From contig NC_134032.1 in NCBI RefSeq assembly GCF_964204645.1, positions 9,852,275 through 9,916,274 on the forward strand: DNA of 64,000 nt, written 5' to 3'. Below the pieces are notes generated by a model, which saw only the letters and a program-made list of their open reading frames with translations, ran no database searches and was not told where the DNA came from. The translations under genes were made by a program, and so were the position numbers. Shown piece after piece: positions 41,651 to 54,826 of the stretch; the stretch's first letter is position 1; each line of letters begins with the position of its first letter. The DNA comes from Tubulanus polymorphus (Eukaryota; Nemertea; Palaeonemertea; Tubulaniformes; Tubulanidae).

Positions 41651-44290
41651 GAGAAAAAACCCAGTTTGAGAACAACTACTCGTCAAAAATCGACCAACTT
41701 GAACGGCGCACAGCCAACTAGGATCGAACTCATTAACCAATCAACTAATTAGATAATCGCCGATAATGAAACCAGCCATCATAAAAGGTAACTTGATATA
41801 CATTGAATTATTACGATTAATTCTTATTGAAATATTTTGTCATTACAAAATGTCTTCTTTTAATCATTGCAGCTAAATTTCAACTATGCGAAAAAACCCA
41901 GCTTGAGAACAACTACTCACCCAAAATCGACCAACTTGAACAGCGCACAGATGAGGCCAACAGAATCTAACTCATTTACCAATCAACTAATACGATAATT
42001 GCCGATAACGAACCCAGCAATCATAAAAGGTAACTTGATAAACATGAAATTATTACGATTAATTCTTATTGAAATATTTTGTCATTACAGAATATGTTCT
42101 TTTATTCATTGCAGCTAAATTTCAACTACGCGAAAAAACCCAGTTTGAGAACAACTACTCGTTAAAAATCGACCAACTTGAACGGCGCACAACCAACTAG
42201 GATTGAACTCATTAACCAATCAACTAATATGATAATCGCCGATAATGAAACCAGCAATAATAAAAGGTATCTTGATATACATGAAATTATTACGATTAAT
42301 TCTTATTGAAATATTTTGTCATTAAAGCATATCTTCTTTTGATCATTGCAGCTATATTTCAACTATAAGAAAAAACCCAGCTTGAGATCAACTACTCGTC
42401 CAAAATCGACCAACAGAAAGAACTTATTAACCCACCAACTTTAGATGATCCACACCGATAACGAACCAAGTAATCATAAAAGGTAACTTGATATACATGA
42501 AATCATTAAGATTAATTCTTCTTGAAATATTTTCTCATTAAAGGATATCTTCTTTTGATCATTGCAGCTAAATTTCAACTATGAGAAAAAACCCAGTTTG
42601 AGAACAACTACTCGTCAAAAATCGACCAACTTGAACGGCGCACAGCCAACTAGGATCGAACTAATTAACCAATCAACTAATAAGATAATCACCGATAATG
42701 AAACCAGCAATCATTAAAGGTAACTTGATATACATGGGATTATTACGATGAATTCTTATTGAAATATTTTGTTATTAAAGGATATCTTCTTTTGATCATT
42801 GCAGCTAAATTTCAACTATGAGAAAAAACCCAGTTTGAGATCAACTACTCATCCAAAATCGACCAACCGGAACAGCGTACAGATGGGGCCAACAGAATCG
42901 AACTCATTAACACACAAACTTTAGATGTTCAACGCCGATAACGAACCAAGCAATCATAAAAGGTAACTTGATATACATGAAATTATTACGATTAATTCTT
43001 ATTGAAATATTTTGTCATTAAAGGATATCTTCTTTTGATCATTGCAGCTAAATTTCAACTATGAGAAAAAACCCAGCTTGAGAACAACTACTCGCCCAAA
43101 ATCGACCAACTTGAACAGCGCACAGATGAGGCCAACAGAATCTAACTCATTTACCAACTAACTAATAAGATAATTGCCGATAACGAACCCAGCAATCATA
43201 AAAGGTAACTTGATATACATGAAATTATTACGATTAATTCTTATTGAAATATTTTGTCATTACAGAATATCTTCTTTTAATCATTGCAGCTAAATTTCAA
43301 CTATGCGAAAAAACCCAGTTTGAGAACAACTACTCGTCAAAAATCGACCAACTTGAACGGCGCACCGCCAACTAGGATTGAACTCATTAACCAATCAACT
43401 AATAAGATAATCGCCAATAATGAATCCAGCAATAATAAAAGGTAACTTGATATACATGCAATGATTACGATTAATTCTTATTGAAATATTTTCTCATTAA
43501 AGCATATCTTCTTTTGATCATTGCAGCTAAATTTCAACTATAAGAAAAAACCCAGCTTGAGATCAACTACTCGTCCAAAATCGACCAACTGGAACAGCGC
43601 ACAGATGATGCCAACAGAAACGCACTTATTTACCCACCAACTTTAGATGATCCACACCGATAACGAACCAAGTAATCATAAAAGGTAACTTGATATACAT
43701 GAAATTATTACTATTAATTCTTCTTGAAATATTTTCTCATTAAAGGATATCTTCTTTTGATCATTGCAGCTAAATTTCAGCTATGAGAAAAAACCCAGTT
43801 TGAGAACAACTACTCGTCAAAAATCGACCAACTTGAACGGCGCACAGCCAACTAGGATCGAACTCATTAACCAATCAACTAATTAGATAATCGCCGATAA
43901 TGAAACCAGCCATCATAAAAGGTAACTTGATATACATTGAATTATTACGATTAATTCTTATTGAAATATTTTGTCATTACAAAATGTCTTCTTTTAATCA
44001 TTGCAGCTAAATTTCAACTATGCGAAAAAACCCAGCTTGAGAACAACTACTCACCCAAAATCGACCAACTTGAACAGCGCACAGATGAGGCCAACAGAAT
44101 CTAACTCATTTACCAATCAACTAATACGATAATTGCCGATAACGAACCCAGCAATCATAAAAGGTAACTTGATAAACATGAAATTATTACGATTAATTCT
44201 TATTGAAATATTTTGTCATTACAGAATATGTTCTTTTATTCATTGCAGCTAAATTTCAACTACGCGAAAAAACCCAGTTTGAGAACAACT
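40150..44290 (+). repeat. Higher-order repeat: 2.13-kb block duplicated in tandem
   Basis: The shortened monomer (CGACCAACAGAAAGAACTTA) at about 40280 recurs at about 42414. The variant ACAAAATGTCTTCTTTT at 41846 recurs at 43980. The offset is about 2133 bp, equal to nine monomers. It overlaps the right edge of the 5.5-kb duplication, so it arose after or together with it. Confidence 0.75.
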
Positions 44291-45215
44291 ACTCGTCAAA
44301 AATCGACCAACTTGAACGGCGCACAGGCAACTAGGATCGAACTAATTAACCAATCAACTAATAAGATAATCACCGATAATGAAACCAGCAATCATTAAAG
44401 GTAACTTGATAAACATGGGATTATTACGATGAATTCTTATTGAAATATTTTGTTATTAAAGGATATCTTCTTTTGATCATTGCAGCTAAATTTCAACTAT
44501 GAGAAAAAACCCAGTTTGAGATCAACTACTCATCCAAAATCGACCAACCGGAACAGCGTACAGATGGGGCCAACAGAATCGAACTCATTAACACACAAAC
44601 TAGATGATCCACGCCGATAACGAACCAAGCAATCATAAAAGGTAACTTGATATACATGAAATTATTACGATTAATTCTTATTGAAATATTTTGTCATCAA
44701 AGGATATCTTCTTTTGATCATTGCAGCTAAATTTCAACTATGAGAAAAAACCCAGCTTGAAAACAACTACTCGCCCAAAATCGACCAACTTGAACAGCGC
44801 ACAGATGAGGCCAACAGAATCTAACTCATTTACCAACCAACTAATACGATAATTGCCGATAACGAACCCAGCAATCATAAAAGGTAACGTGATAAACATG
44901 AAATTATTACGATTAATTCTTATTGAAATATTTTGTCATTAAAGGATATCTTCTTTTAATCACTGCAGCTAAATTTCAACTATGCAAAAAGACCAACTTG
45001 AACGGCGCACAGCCAACTAGGATCGAACTTATTAACCAATCAACTATTAAGATAATCGCTGATAATGAAACCAGCCATCATAAAAGGTAACTGGATATAC
45101 ATGGAATTATTACAATTAATTCTTATTGAAATATTTTGTCATTACAGGATATCTTCTTTTAATCATTGCAGCTAAATATCAACTATGAGAAAGAACCCAC
45201 CTGCAGATCAACTAC

Positions 45216-45700
45216 TCATCAGAAAATCTACAAGTAGATGAATACTGATTGAACCATTTGCTGATGAAAACTGCAGAAGCTCAGATAGGAAGTTGAGGAG
45301 CCAGTGACGGATTAATCACGCAACCATGGATTCTTCTACAAACGGTGGTTGATTTCTATAAAACATTTTATCAAGAGCAGCAGAGATTGTAGTGAATCTT
45401 ATAAACACTGATTTGAGCAACAAAGCTAATGGATTATCTCATAAACACTGATTCAGGAAAAGCACTGTTTTAAAAGCAGCAAAGACAATTAGTGTATCTT
45501 ATCAGGAGCAGCATAAACAATAGCGCATCTTATAAACACTGAGATCCAGGAGCGGCAAAGACAATAGCGGATTTCTGTCGTAAAGTATTGATTTTTTTAC
45601 GTATCACCCTTTTTCAAACTAGTCTGATATAGTATTTTAAAGGAAATTATTTTATAATGTTAAATGCAATGTGAGAGTCTAATAAAAGCTAAGCTCCAAT
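45216..45700 (+). other. Possible 3'-terminal sequence following the array
   Basis: The last acceptor-like site (45175) is followed by a diverged exon-like start, then unique sequence with stops in all frames. A weak 60-bp repeat occurs at 45365-45560 (units with TTATAAACACTGA and AGCAGCAAAGACAAT). AATAAA stands at 45681-45686. If the array is transcribed on the + strand, this is where a terminal exon and poly(A) site would be. That is inference from position only. Confidence 0.3.
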
Positions 45701-47129
45701 AATTCACGATATTGGTATTCGATCCTTGGTTGATAGAGAAGTCAAGTTAGGTTAGTCACTAGGAGTAAATGGTCGCGTTGAGCGCCTTGTTTGGGCTGCA
45801 GGTCTGTTGAGTTAACTCCTAAACTGAGATATAGTTTCAACATGATATGTGAGTTTAATCTTTAAACTTTACCATAGTTAAACATAGTCAACTATGGCTA
45901 TTTGTCCGTGTAGGTATCACATAGTTAGGAAACAGAACATAACGTTAGGCCAGTGTTGATGTACAAATATTAAGTATTTGCTGAATTGTAGATGTATTAA
46001 TTTGATGGATTTATATTTTCGAAGGCCCATGTAACTGATTTAACAATTGAATCGTAATTGTCGATTTTCACATCGAGTTTTAACTTTTAGCCTCCATCAA
46101 TCTGTTTGATGATCATAGCTACGTATTTGAAATCAAAAGCTTTATTTGAAAGGAGACCATTATTTACATTTGAGAGGTAAAGTTAGGAATACCAAGGCAT
46201 AAAGTTATAGCTAGGACTAATTTTGAACGTTTTAACATTGTTTATAGCTGTTTGAACTTCTTTTATTGTAATGGGTAAATCCATATCACGAGATGGCTCT
46301 CGTGAATAATCACTTAGCTTCAAATTGGGTGTATAATGATTATTAAGGAGTGGCAGTGAATCGGTAGTGCTTTTCTAAAATTGGCCCAGAAACTTTACAG
46401 TGAAAAAATGCCTGCAGTTGTAAATAGAGGAGTATAAATAATACATAATACAAACTACAAGTACATAAATTAATATAGAAATAAATTAAAAAAACCAATA
46501 AATAATAAGTAGTAAATAATATAAAATACAAGTACATACATAAATAGATAATATTAAAAGATAGATAAAATAATAAACAACAATAGAAACAAACAACAAA
46601 TTAATATTCTATTTACATGAAAAGGCATTTTTTCAAATATTCATCAACAAGGTTATTCATTTATCGAACAACCTTCCCTAAGTATAGCAAAAACCCTAGA
46701 TCTTTTCTGTTGTTATTCAAAGCATTCTATCGGACTCAGTTATTGTAATGAACAAAACAAATAACCATAAACCTTAACTAAAGCGAACACACTTAAACAA
46801 ATAACTGATATGATAGAATGCTTTGAATAACTGTGATGAAAGATCTACCGTCCTATGAACTAGCCGCGCTCAATCACTGCTGTGACCGTTGATTGTTATA
46901 TGGGGGTAGACTTACTATCTAAAATCTGGTACATACATTTTACTTTTTAGAAAGAATGTCAAACAGCTATAAACTTAAGTTATTGATTAGTTACTGATTG
47001 TATGATTATGTTGATGTTTTCGTAGCTGCCAGAAAAAAACATCAGAATACTTAGTATTCAATGCCAAGGTGCTTGGACATCTATAAGTCAGGGCAAAGTT
47101 GGCAAAAGTTTAGTTTTCTAGTGAAAGTA
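45701..47129. other. AT-rich intergenic DNA with one long inverted repeat
   Basis: No gene is seen. 46430-46600 is a low-complexity A/T stretch (AATAAATAATAAGTAGTAAA) in which reverse-strand open frames are meaningless. An inverted repeat at 46698-46846 is listed separately. Confidence 0.5.
46698..46846. repeat. Inverted repeat with 34-35 bp arms
   Basis: The left arm 46698-46731 contains GTTATTCAAAGCATTCTATC. The right arm 46812-46846 contains its exact complement GATAGAATGCTTTGAATAAC, followed by matching AGATCT ends. The loop is about 80 bp. Confidence 0.85.
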
Positions 47130-47673
47130 ATGATTAGTTGATACTTAGATTCCAGAGTGAATCTGTATGTTCCATCTCTAGCTTTCTCTATGTTGGAGAC
47201 TGTTATTGTAACACATAACGCATGTTTGGAAATTAGGAACTTGCATGATGATTCCTCGTTTAATAAGATATAATTGTTGTGTGAATAAAAAGATGTACAA
47301 TTCCATCATTCATGTTGAAACTTTTAAGTTGTTAATTTCTATAGCAACAATTCCACTGTGGTGCTTTTCAGTGGTTCATAAAATACTGATAGAATGGAAG
47401 AAGTAGTTTCTTGATAGGCTAACTTGAGGATACAGTGCTAATTGGTCAATTGTCCTAGCTTTGTTTTGATTATCAGTTTAACCGCATCTGTGTGGGGCCT
47501 GTAATATCTGGACAAGAAGAATTTCTGATCTTAGTATAAAGTTGTATTTATATCTACTATCAAGTTGAATAATACAAATTAAGAAGTTGCCGTAGCTTCG
47601 TCAGTCAAACCATATTTATGAAGATACTCGATTTATCTTTGATAATCACGAAGAAAAACCTTTATAATAGTTT

Positions 47674-47930
47674 GCAGGGTTTGATCTAAGGAATAAATGC
47701 CACTTGACCTTGGGGCAAGCATATGTAAAATCACTTGCCCCCTCAAAAATCAACTTGCCCTACATGAGTAGTCCGATTGAGACACAATCATCCCTTGCAT
47801 GGAGTGGGATAAAAGCTTTGAGATATAGAATTACACAAGCCCGGTGGACGAGTGATTGTGATAACCTACATGCCCTAATGAAAATATACTTGTCCTGGGC
47901 AATTGGACGAGTGCTTAAATCAGACCCTGC
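47674..47930. mobile_element. MITE-like element I (TIR GCAGGGTTTGATCTAAG)
   Basis: The ends are GCAGGGTTTGATCTAAG and its inverted partner CTTAAATCAGACCCTGC. The interior repeats ACTTGCCC motifs. TTT flanks both sides, a possible target duplication. An 80-codon frame across it is a by-product. Confidence 0.8.
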
Positions 47931-49367
47931 TTTGTTTCAAATGTAACATTTGTGAAATAAGCTAGTTGATAATTTAAGAAATCTCTCAGACGAGGAAATT
48001 TTTGGCAATGTTTTTAGTTTTCTTGTAATAACTAAGATTAATTAGTTTACCTTACGCTTTCCAGAGTGAGTGAATTTGTAGGTTTTATGTTGAACTGTTT
48101 ATTAAATAATTCATTTAGTGGGGTATAATTGTTGTGTAAGAATTAAATGATATACATGTTTCATCATTTATACTGTGATGCTCATCAATGGTTCATAAAA
48201 TACTACCGGTATTTTCATTAAGGCCCTTATGGAAAATTGAGTAGCAAAATAGAGGAGCAGTCTCTTGATAAATGAGGATATATGAACAGTATTAATCAGT
48301 AGATTATGCTAGCTATGGACTCTAAAACCATGGTTTAACAATATGGGTTCTGAATATCTGCACAAGAAGCACCTCAAAAAGTTAGTTGTTGAATCTAAAC
48401 CTAATTGTAGCAAAGCCATTAGTTATTAGTAATTGCCCTAGCTCTATTCAAATTGGCAGTTGAACAATATTTATATACTCGATTTATTTACTCTTGCGGA
48501 ATGCATAGAAGAGAATACCTCCAAAATACTTTGCATTGAATGTAACATTTGAGAAAATAACCAATTTGATAATGTCTTGAAACCTCTTAAAGACAAGGCA
48601 AAGGTGGCAAAACTAGCTATCTTGTAAAATAATGTTAATGAAAATTAGATCAAACTGTTTATTTAATCTAATCTTTAGCTTTCCAGATTGAATTTGTGGT
48701 TTTATCTCCGGTTATAATGTTTTTATGTTGGAGACTTTTTTGAAATACAGCTCACGTTTTTGTTAATGACTGAGGCACTTCCTCCAGTACATGAATACCT
48801 GTCATTTAGGTATGATTGTTGTTGTGGAGATAAAATGACATGTTCATGTCAATTGTTCATAAAACATTGATTTATTATGGTCCTATCGAATAAAGTTAAC
48901 CTTTTTCTTGATAAATGAGATGTCCTCAATCGATGTCATTTGAAAAGTTGACATGATAGATTCATATTTCATGAAATATAACAAAGTGTCGGTTATATTG
49001 ACCTCATGAATTGTCAAATTCATAATCTTAGACTTGTCCAATTTTCGGTTTTTTATGGATCAAAGTTTATAATTCTTTGTGTATTTTTGTTATTTTCCTA
49101 TTGATGCAAATTGTATAAATCAGCTGTAGTGGAAATGTATGTAGATAAAGACTTCTAAATACCTTACATGTAACTTTGTTTTAAGTTAGTACAATTTCAT
49201 ACATAGTAATAGAAATAAAATTACTATTAAAATTTGAGAAAATAAGCTAAAAGTTAATAATATGATATGTGAAAATAAAATGATGTAAGAATGTAAATCA
49301 GATTGATTACTTAATCCTACGCTTTCCAGAGTATTTGGCCAGGTTTATCTCTGGTTTTAGTGCGGGG

Positions 49368-49495
49368 AGCCATGGACTCTTACAGTTTAAGAGTCCATGG
49401 TTGTGGGCCATAGACGTTTCTGTCTTAGAGTCTATGGTTGGACCATGGGCGTATATAAGCTCTTGTTTATAGTTTATACGCCTATGGTGGTTGGA
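49368..49495. repeat. Cluster of three successive hairpins with CCATGG/CCATAG ends
   Basis: Hairpin 1 has perfect 13-bp arms CCATGGACTCTTA around a four-base loop. Hairpin 2 has CCATAGAC arms. Hairpin 3 has GCGTATA arms between CCATGG and CTATGG. All three share the CCAT(G/A)G outer motif, as if duplicated and diverged. Confidence 0.8.
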
Positions 49496-49911
49496 CTAGT
49501 TGTTTTTTGAAAGTCCGTGTTTGAGGAGCTTACATTAAAATTCCTCGAGCACAAACCTGGCATTTTGTATAATTGTTGTATGAGAATAAATATGATTGAT
49601 TTTGAAATTTGTCATTCGTTTAGTTAAGCAAGAAGTGTTACTAAAACGAAGCACTACTAAAAACGAAGACTATATGCACCCGAGAAAACCGACCAGGCAA
49701 TTTACGTTTCCGGCAGAGGTGGTACAGAGCGCCCCAAGTGATGATTTCGAGTATCTTCGGACTTCTTTTTAGTCATGTATAGTTCTAATACCCCAAAGTG
49801 CATAGGTCTTCGTTTTAGTAGCGCATAGTTTTTAGTAACACCCCCATTTCACTGCCCTGCTATTAGATTAACTGCTTTTCACGGCCGGCCCGTGAATCAT
49901 TTTTGGAACCC

Positions 49912-50215
49912 AGGGCCACCTTAGGTTATCTGAGTTAGTCGACTATAGTCGAACTAAACGAAACCGAATGTCCGTTAGTCGGAACTGTATTCCGGAAAGT
50001 TCGAAAATCAAGCGCATTCGGTTATTAGTTCCGACCACTAGCCGACTAGATACGAAAACCGAATTTAGCCTCGAAGTGTCTTGATTTACTTTCCATGGAC
50101 CGCTTTAAAGTCGATTTTTACACCAATGAAGGAAGAAACTCGACCAAAACTATCAAGTAACGCTTCTGCGGGCACCTGTACTACGTGTGGCCTAGTTTCG
50201 CTTTCGATGAGACGC
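49912..50215. repeat. Dispersed repeat H, copy 2
   Basis: It aligns with 14562-15125 (GGGCCACCTTAGGTTATC, AACCGAATGTCCGTTAGTCG, then GTGTCTTGATTTA and TTCCATGGACC). It lacks about 120 bp present in copy 1. Confidence 0.65.
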
Positions 50216-50319
50216 CATTTTAACCTGGAAGTAACTCGATATTTTTACATGCATCGAAAATGTAAAATGGAGGATGGGATTAACCGGTCTCTAACAGTCT
50301 AGTTTTTAATACATACTCT

Positions 50320-50932
50320 AATGGACGTTCGTAATGAAAGACGTGGAATAACTGAACGTGCACATCCTGTTTTCAAAACATATTCCTTGAAGCCCCCCTC
50401 GTCTCTATCTATCGTCACCTTCAAAAACATTTTAACATGATCACACACCTACGTACTCTCCAATATCTTCTCGTTAAACGCGTAAAATGGATACGGGTAG
50501 ATATAATTTGTCGAAAGTTAGGAATTGCTTTAAACTTTTTGTAGGATAAATGGGGCAAACCCTGGCAATTTTAAGTTCAGAAGGAGGCTGGTTGAATATA
50601 TACGTATATATTTTATCAAATTGATAATTTGTTCACTATTTTTTTTCGTGAAAATACGTATAATCAATAGCAACCCTCAGCTGAATACCAGAGAATTTAT
50701 TGACTATGCGCCATCGATTTATTTCGGGTTCATTGGAAAAAAATAAGAAATTTTCGCGTAGCGGGAAGAAGCCGCAGGCTAGCCGAACCGTCCTTAATCC
50801 GCATCCTATATCCATATCACTTTACAAAATGGCAAAACTATATCTCCATAATTGGTAACGACATACCACGATACGGTATAGATTTACATAATTTGTACGC
50901 GTTAAACTAAGCGATCATTGGCTCGCTCGATA
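50320..50932. other. Upstream region of the GPCR, no gene seen
   Basis: This is non-coding sequence before the receptor gene. It contains a TATACGTATATATT stretch at about 50598, too far upstream to be assigned as a TATA box with confidence. Confidence 0.4.
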
Positions 50933-51982
50933 ATGTCGTCTGCCGCAGCTCACAATACATCTTACGTTCCGTGTGCAAAAACTTTACCTATACGATCAGT
51001 TTATATCGACGAGTTTTACGTAAACGCGATTTACTACGGCGCGTTATCGCTGGTGGGAATCGTCTCGAATATTCTCATAATCGCCACGATCGAACGTTAC
51101 ATGAAACTGAAATCGTATTACGTCTGCAAATTAGTAGCTTGTTTCGATTTATCGTTTCTCGTATCGTTCGCGTTTTTGTACCCGATCCATCAAATATACG
51201 TTTACGCGACTTTGGGTGACGTTATGTTTCGTTTTTACGGATTCAAATTCGGAGGTTGGATAAAGTACATATTTTCTTATACATTTATGTGGCTACAAGC
51301 GTCGCGGAATTGGTCGATTGTTTTACTCAGTTTGGATCGATTGATAGTGATTTCTTTTCCGTTGCGCGCCGCGCGATTTTGGACAAAAAATAAACAACTT
51401 TCGGTCGTAGTTTCGATAACCGTTTTATGCGCCGTCGCAAACTTGCATTACGTAATAATCGACACATATCCGAGTCGTTATCGCTGGCCTTGTCTTAGAT
51501 TAAACATTCGTGTCTTTACCGAATACAGTGGTTATGTACTATACGAATATACAGATTTTATCCGACGATTACTGGATAACTACGACTCTTTTGCCTACAT
51601 ATGTATAACTTCAATATTTCCATGTTGCGTTTTAATAGTCGTTAATCTTCTGTTAATTTTCGTTTTATATCGAGCCACCGTAGCCAGACGATCTCTTCGT
51701 CGAACCGATTCCGTCGCCCAGACGAACGTTATCGATCTCCGCGTCCTGAGGAATGTCATCGCGCTCGTTTTGTTTTTCCTAATCTGTGAAATCCCGGCCA
51801 CAATGCCGAGACTTTTTATATTAAGCGGTTTCGTAATACACGACAGCGCAACACTGTTTATATTCTATCAAGTCGCTCTCACTTCAACAGTGTTAAATTC
51901 AGTCGGTAATTTTTTCATTCTGATTTCTACCGATAGTAAATTCCGAAGAAGTGCGCGATGCGCCACCAAATTGAATAACTAA
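50933..51982 (+). CDS. Class A (rhodopsin-like) G protein-coupled receptor, intronless, 349 aa
   Basis: This is a plasma-membrane seven-helix receptor, probably for a peptide. I start at the ATG at 50933; the frame is open 15 bases further upstream but only from a TTG. Helices lie at roughly residues 32-54, 64-86, 113-135, 155-177, 220-246, 272-296 and 306-330. Class A landmarks are N46 (TM1), D72 in LVACFDLSF (TM2), DRL at 135-137 instead of DRY, CEIP at 285-288 with the TM6 proline, and NSVGNFF at 322-328 where NSxxNPxxY is usual. An N-glycosylation site NTS is at 8-10. A loop-2 cysteine (187) is present but its usual TM3 partner is lysine, so the conserved disulfide seems absent. The short basic tail and intronless structure fit the expanded FMRFamide-receptor-like orphan receptors of lophotrochozoans; the ligand is unknown. 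Confidence 0.9.
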   Translation: MSSAAAHNTSYVPCAKTLPIRSVYIDEFYVNAIYYGALSLVGIVSNILIIATIERYMKLKSYYVCKLVACFDLSFLVSFAFLYPIHQIYVYATLGDVMFRFYGFKFGGWIKYIFSYTFMWLQASRNWSIVLLSLDRLIVISFPLRAARFWTKNKQLSVVVSITVLCAVANLHYVIIDTYPSRYRWPCLRLNIRVFTEYSGYVLYEYTDFIRRLLDNYDSFAYICITSIFPCCVLIVVNLLLIFVLYRATVARRSLRRTDSVAQTNVIDLRVLRNVIALVLFFLICEIPATMPRLFILSGFVIHDSATLFIFYQVALTSTVLNSVGNFFILISTDSKFRRSARCATKLNN

Positions 51983-51989
51983 AAATATG

Positions 51990-53490
51990 GGACATTTCAA
52001 AACAATGCTTTATCGCGCAAACATCTAAAATCACATATCATCTCCAACTAGAATATGAACGTAATTTGCAAAAACCCAACCTGTTTCAACAACTCACAAT
52101 TTACCAATACATTAATGAATGAATTTATTTATTTTTCTTTTTACATGTATCTGATAATATGGATTTAAGCGATATGATCCGTGCCAATTTGACCCGGGCC
52201 AAATGGTATCCGTGCGATCGCGACTATTGTCTTCAATTTGTGTTAAATTTACGATGATCCTTTTTTGTGTGAAAGTGGCATCGGCTTCAATCCGCTAAAA
52301 GAAAGATTAATGGCAAAAGTACTTCGAAAATGCATTTTTTCGACCAAGATGCAACATGCAGTTATCATACGATAGTATGTCAGTGTTGACCAATGGGTAA
52401 GAAATGAAGCCTATTAATCGTACTGTTGTCACATGTCATTGCGTCCATCATGTCTGATTATCATACCCAGCACTACACCGCACCGATCCCTTATATTCAT
52501 TAATTGATAGCACGGCTCGACGCTGGCCCATCTTTTTACGCATTACCACGAAGTCCGACACAATTCTATTCGTAAAATGTGGACGCGTATATAGATATGA
52601 AGCCACCAGTTCAGAGATAAGAACCAATCGCATGACTGGACCGCACTATAGCTCAGTCCACTATACCGACCACGACAACCTGCAGACATGCCACTCTCTC
52701 CCCGCTTCTAAAACACCGAGAAATTCAACTTCAGAAAAATAACTTTGACGCAAAACGTAAGTAATTTATCAAAATATTGTTAATATAGTAACTGTCATTG
52801 ACTCTGCTGAATTTGGCGGTTGGGTTTAGAACCAGTTTCTAGACTTATTTATGATATTAAGGTGTCCAGCTTAAGCCAGTGAAATTCAAATTTCCTCGAT
52901 AATAATCCGAACAAATCAGTCCAGATCGAATTACTATAATGAGTGTTTGAATTACGTTCCGTGGTGAGACCTCGGTTAAGTCTGAGGTCAACAGTATCAC
53001 CGTGGACTTACCTAATGGAGATAATTTTCACGTCTCACTCATAATTTACTATACTATTATCTATTTTACTACTCTCGAGATAAGTAAGTTATAAGTTGAA
53101 CGTCGAAATACACAGGCCTAGACACGGTTCCGTATTTAATTCGGATTCGAAAAAGAAATGGATACATTCACCTGTATTTGTGACGTTTACCCGCCACTGT
53201 GTCGGTATATACCGCAACAATATAGCAACTAAGAAAATTTATGAATCTTTTTACATCGCAAGATGCAAACATCTTAAGGAAGATCTCTCGCAAAAAATTA
53301 TATAGTATAATCGTAAGTATAATTTCTTGAGCAATGAATTTCAATCTGAATCTGAATCTGAATCTATGGAGCCACCTGGTCCCTGGCATTCTAGTCTATT
53401 TTCCTACAATAATTTACTAGATCCATATTTGATTTTTATGTCTTCTATTTTTGTATTTTAGCATATCATCACTCAGTTTTTTTGTTCAAT
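51990..53490. other. No gene seen; fragment of element M
   Basis: Downstream of the GPCR, 52180-52232 repeats the GCCAATTTGACCCGGGCC and GATCGCGACTATT motifs of the element at 11791-12104. 53340-53365 is a short (AATCTG)n run. Nothing else recognisable is seen. Confidence 0.45.
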
Positions 53491-53492
53491 TT

Positions 53493-53560
53493 CGGGTTTG
53501 GGAAGGGGTCTGGTGCGGGATGGGGAAGGGTGTTGGCGGGGGTTGGGTGTTTGGTGGGAT
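53493..53560 (+). other. G-rich cluster with quadruplex potential
   Basis: At least eight runs of three or more G occur within about 70 bp (for example GGGTTTGGGAAGGGG and GGCGGGGGTTGGG). This is sharply unlike the AT-rich surroundings. Confidence 0.7.
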
Positions 53561-53599
53561 GGAACTGGATAGGAACGGGTCTGCGAAAGGCGGTGTGGT

Positions 53600-54720
53600 A
53601 CCCAAGGCGTCATATATAAATATACATAGTACTTTCTAGAAAGATTGACAATTGTTCATTATAGACGTTGATAAGAAAGCGCATAAACTTGGTTTTTGTT
53701 AATAAGTCTGCAAAAACTTCATACTACGTCGAGCCCGCGACTGCCTGGGCATACTGCTTTACATCAGTGGCCCTTGCCACTGTACCTGTCCTTAAATTCA
53801 ATTTAGGTTCTAACAAAGGAATCGTGCACGGCCCTCGAACGAGTTAAAAGACACCGATGTCAAATATTGGTTGAACTGATGAATTATTTGACAATTCAAT
53901 CCATTTTGACTCCGATGCACCCCATCGATTGAGCACATCTTCAATCTTCATTGAAGTTATTTCCTGAAATATAATGTAAATTGCAGAAAATTTCTCATGA
54001 AAACTTCAGAAAAGGGCCGCAATAAGTGCAATTAATTCAGGACAAATGACAACGAATTTAGATAGAATTGACACTCATTTAGAATGCAAAAATCCGTTTT
54101 AATGGAAGAAATAATCATTGATATTCAATCATCATTTTTCAACTGGATTCAATTTCGACCAGCGAAGGCAAATAACGAGTTGATGTCCGGTGTATGTGAA
54201 ACCGTATACATATATCATTTTCTCCAGATATTGTACGAAAATGTTTTCACGATGTATTTATCTGTAACATTTCAATTAGTTTTCAAATCTCAACAGTTAC
54301 AATCTGAAGTCAGATCTTGAGTTAGATCTGAACTCAAAACTGTGGAACTGGGTCGTCCCTCTTTTTAATGTTAACTTTTCAGAATTGGAGAGCATCTCTT
54401 TGGCTCATTATTACGTTCTCTAATGTTTCTTTTCTTTTTAACTGACGCTAAAGGTGCAGTGACTCAAAACTCGAGATGGATTTTGGAATTGACTGGAAGC
54501 AAGACTCTAGAATGACCTCGCTGATGTGGCCGCTGATATAAAATTTGAAATAGTTTTCGCAGGTTAGTGGAAAAAAAAAATCATTGAAAAATGAATATCT
54601 ACGGGTCGCGTATAGTTGAACAGATTTTAACATTCTTACGTACCATTTTGGACTTAGTTTAAGTCAAGAGTAAAATGCGGAACTGGAATCGACGATTGAA
54701 ATTCTAGAAGTTCAAATTCT
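53600..54720. other. No gene seen
   Basis: This is non-coding sequence between the G-rich cluster and the first cysteine-rich peptide gene. The small open frames here have no recognisable content. Confidence 0.45.
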
Positions 54721-54820
54721 AGTTCTAGGATGGAACAGCGCATCCTTCCGATCGCTTTGAAAATCTTCACCGACGAATCATAAGCAATTGAACCAGATCA
54801 TTGATATATTTACTCGCAGT

Positions 54821-54826
54821 TTTATT
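54821..54826 (-). terminator. Polyadenylation signal of peptide paralog 1
   Basis: AATAAA on the minus strand lies about 160 bp past the stop. The same hexamer and surroundings (CTCGCAGTTTTATTGAAT on +) recur behind paralog 2. Confidence 0.7.

Larger units (their letters stand above)
24537..45215 (+). repeat. Giant tandem array of exon-intron-like monomers (~86 copies, 236-243 bp)
   Basis: Each monomer has two parts. A 151-158 bp segment starts CTAAATTTCAACTAT and ends AATCATAAAAG; an approximately 85-bp segment starts GTAACTTGATATACATG and ends CTTCTTTTGATCATTGCAG. The junctions match splice donor (AAAAG|GTAAC) and acceptor (pyrimidine-rich, TTGCAG|C) consensus, and I saw GT and AG kept in every copy inspected. 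Three main exon variants exist: 158 bp (CACAGATGAGGCCAACAGAA type with TTTAGATGATCC), about 157 bp (TAACTCATTTACCAACTAAC type) and about 152 bp (CACAGCCAACTAGGATCGAA type). In one frame the segment gives a charged, helix-prone sequence (EKTQLENNYSPKIDQLEQRT, then DEANRIELIN), but most copies have TGA or TAA at the CTATGAGAA/CTATAAGAA site, and lengths are not multiples of three. Strong homogeneity implies recent amplification. It is a satellite that looks built from one exon and one intron; whether it is transcribed or spliced is unknown. Confidence 0.95.
47130..49600. repeat. Degenerate tandem repeat, four copies of ~600-900 bp
   Basis: Blocks recur in the same order: CTTTCCAGAGTGAGTGAATT (near 47150, 48060, 48670, 49325), GTATAATTGTTGTGTGAATA (47265, 48125, 48810, 49567), then CATCATT and GGTTCATAAAATACTGAT. 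The first copy is lengthened by a MITE at 47674-47930 and the last by a hairpin cluster at 49368-49495. No gene is seen. Confidence 0.65.
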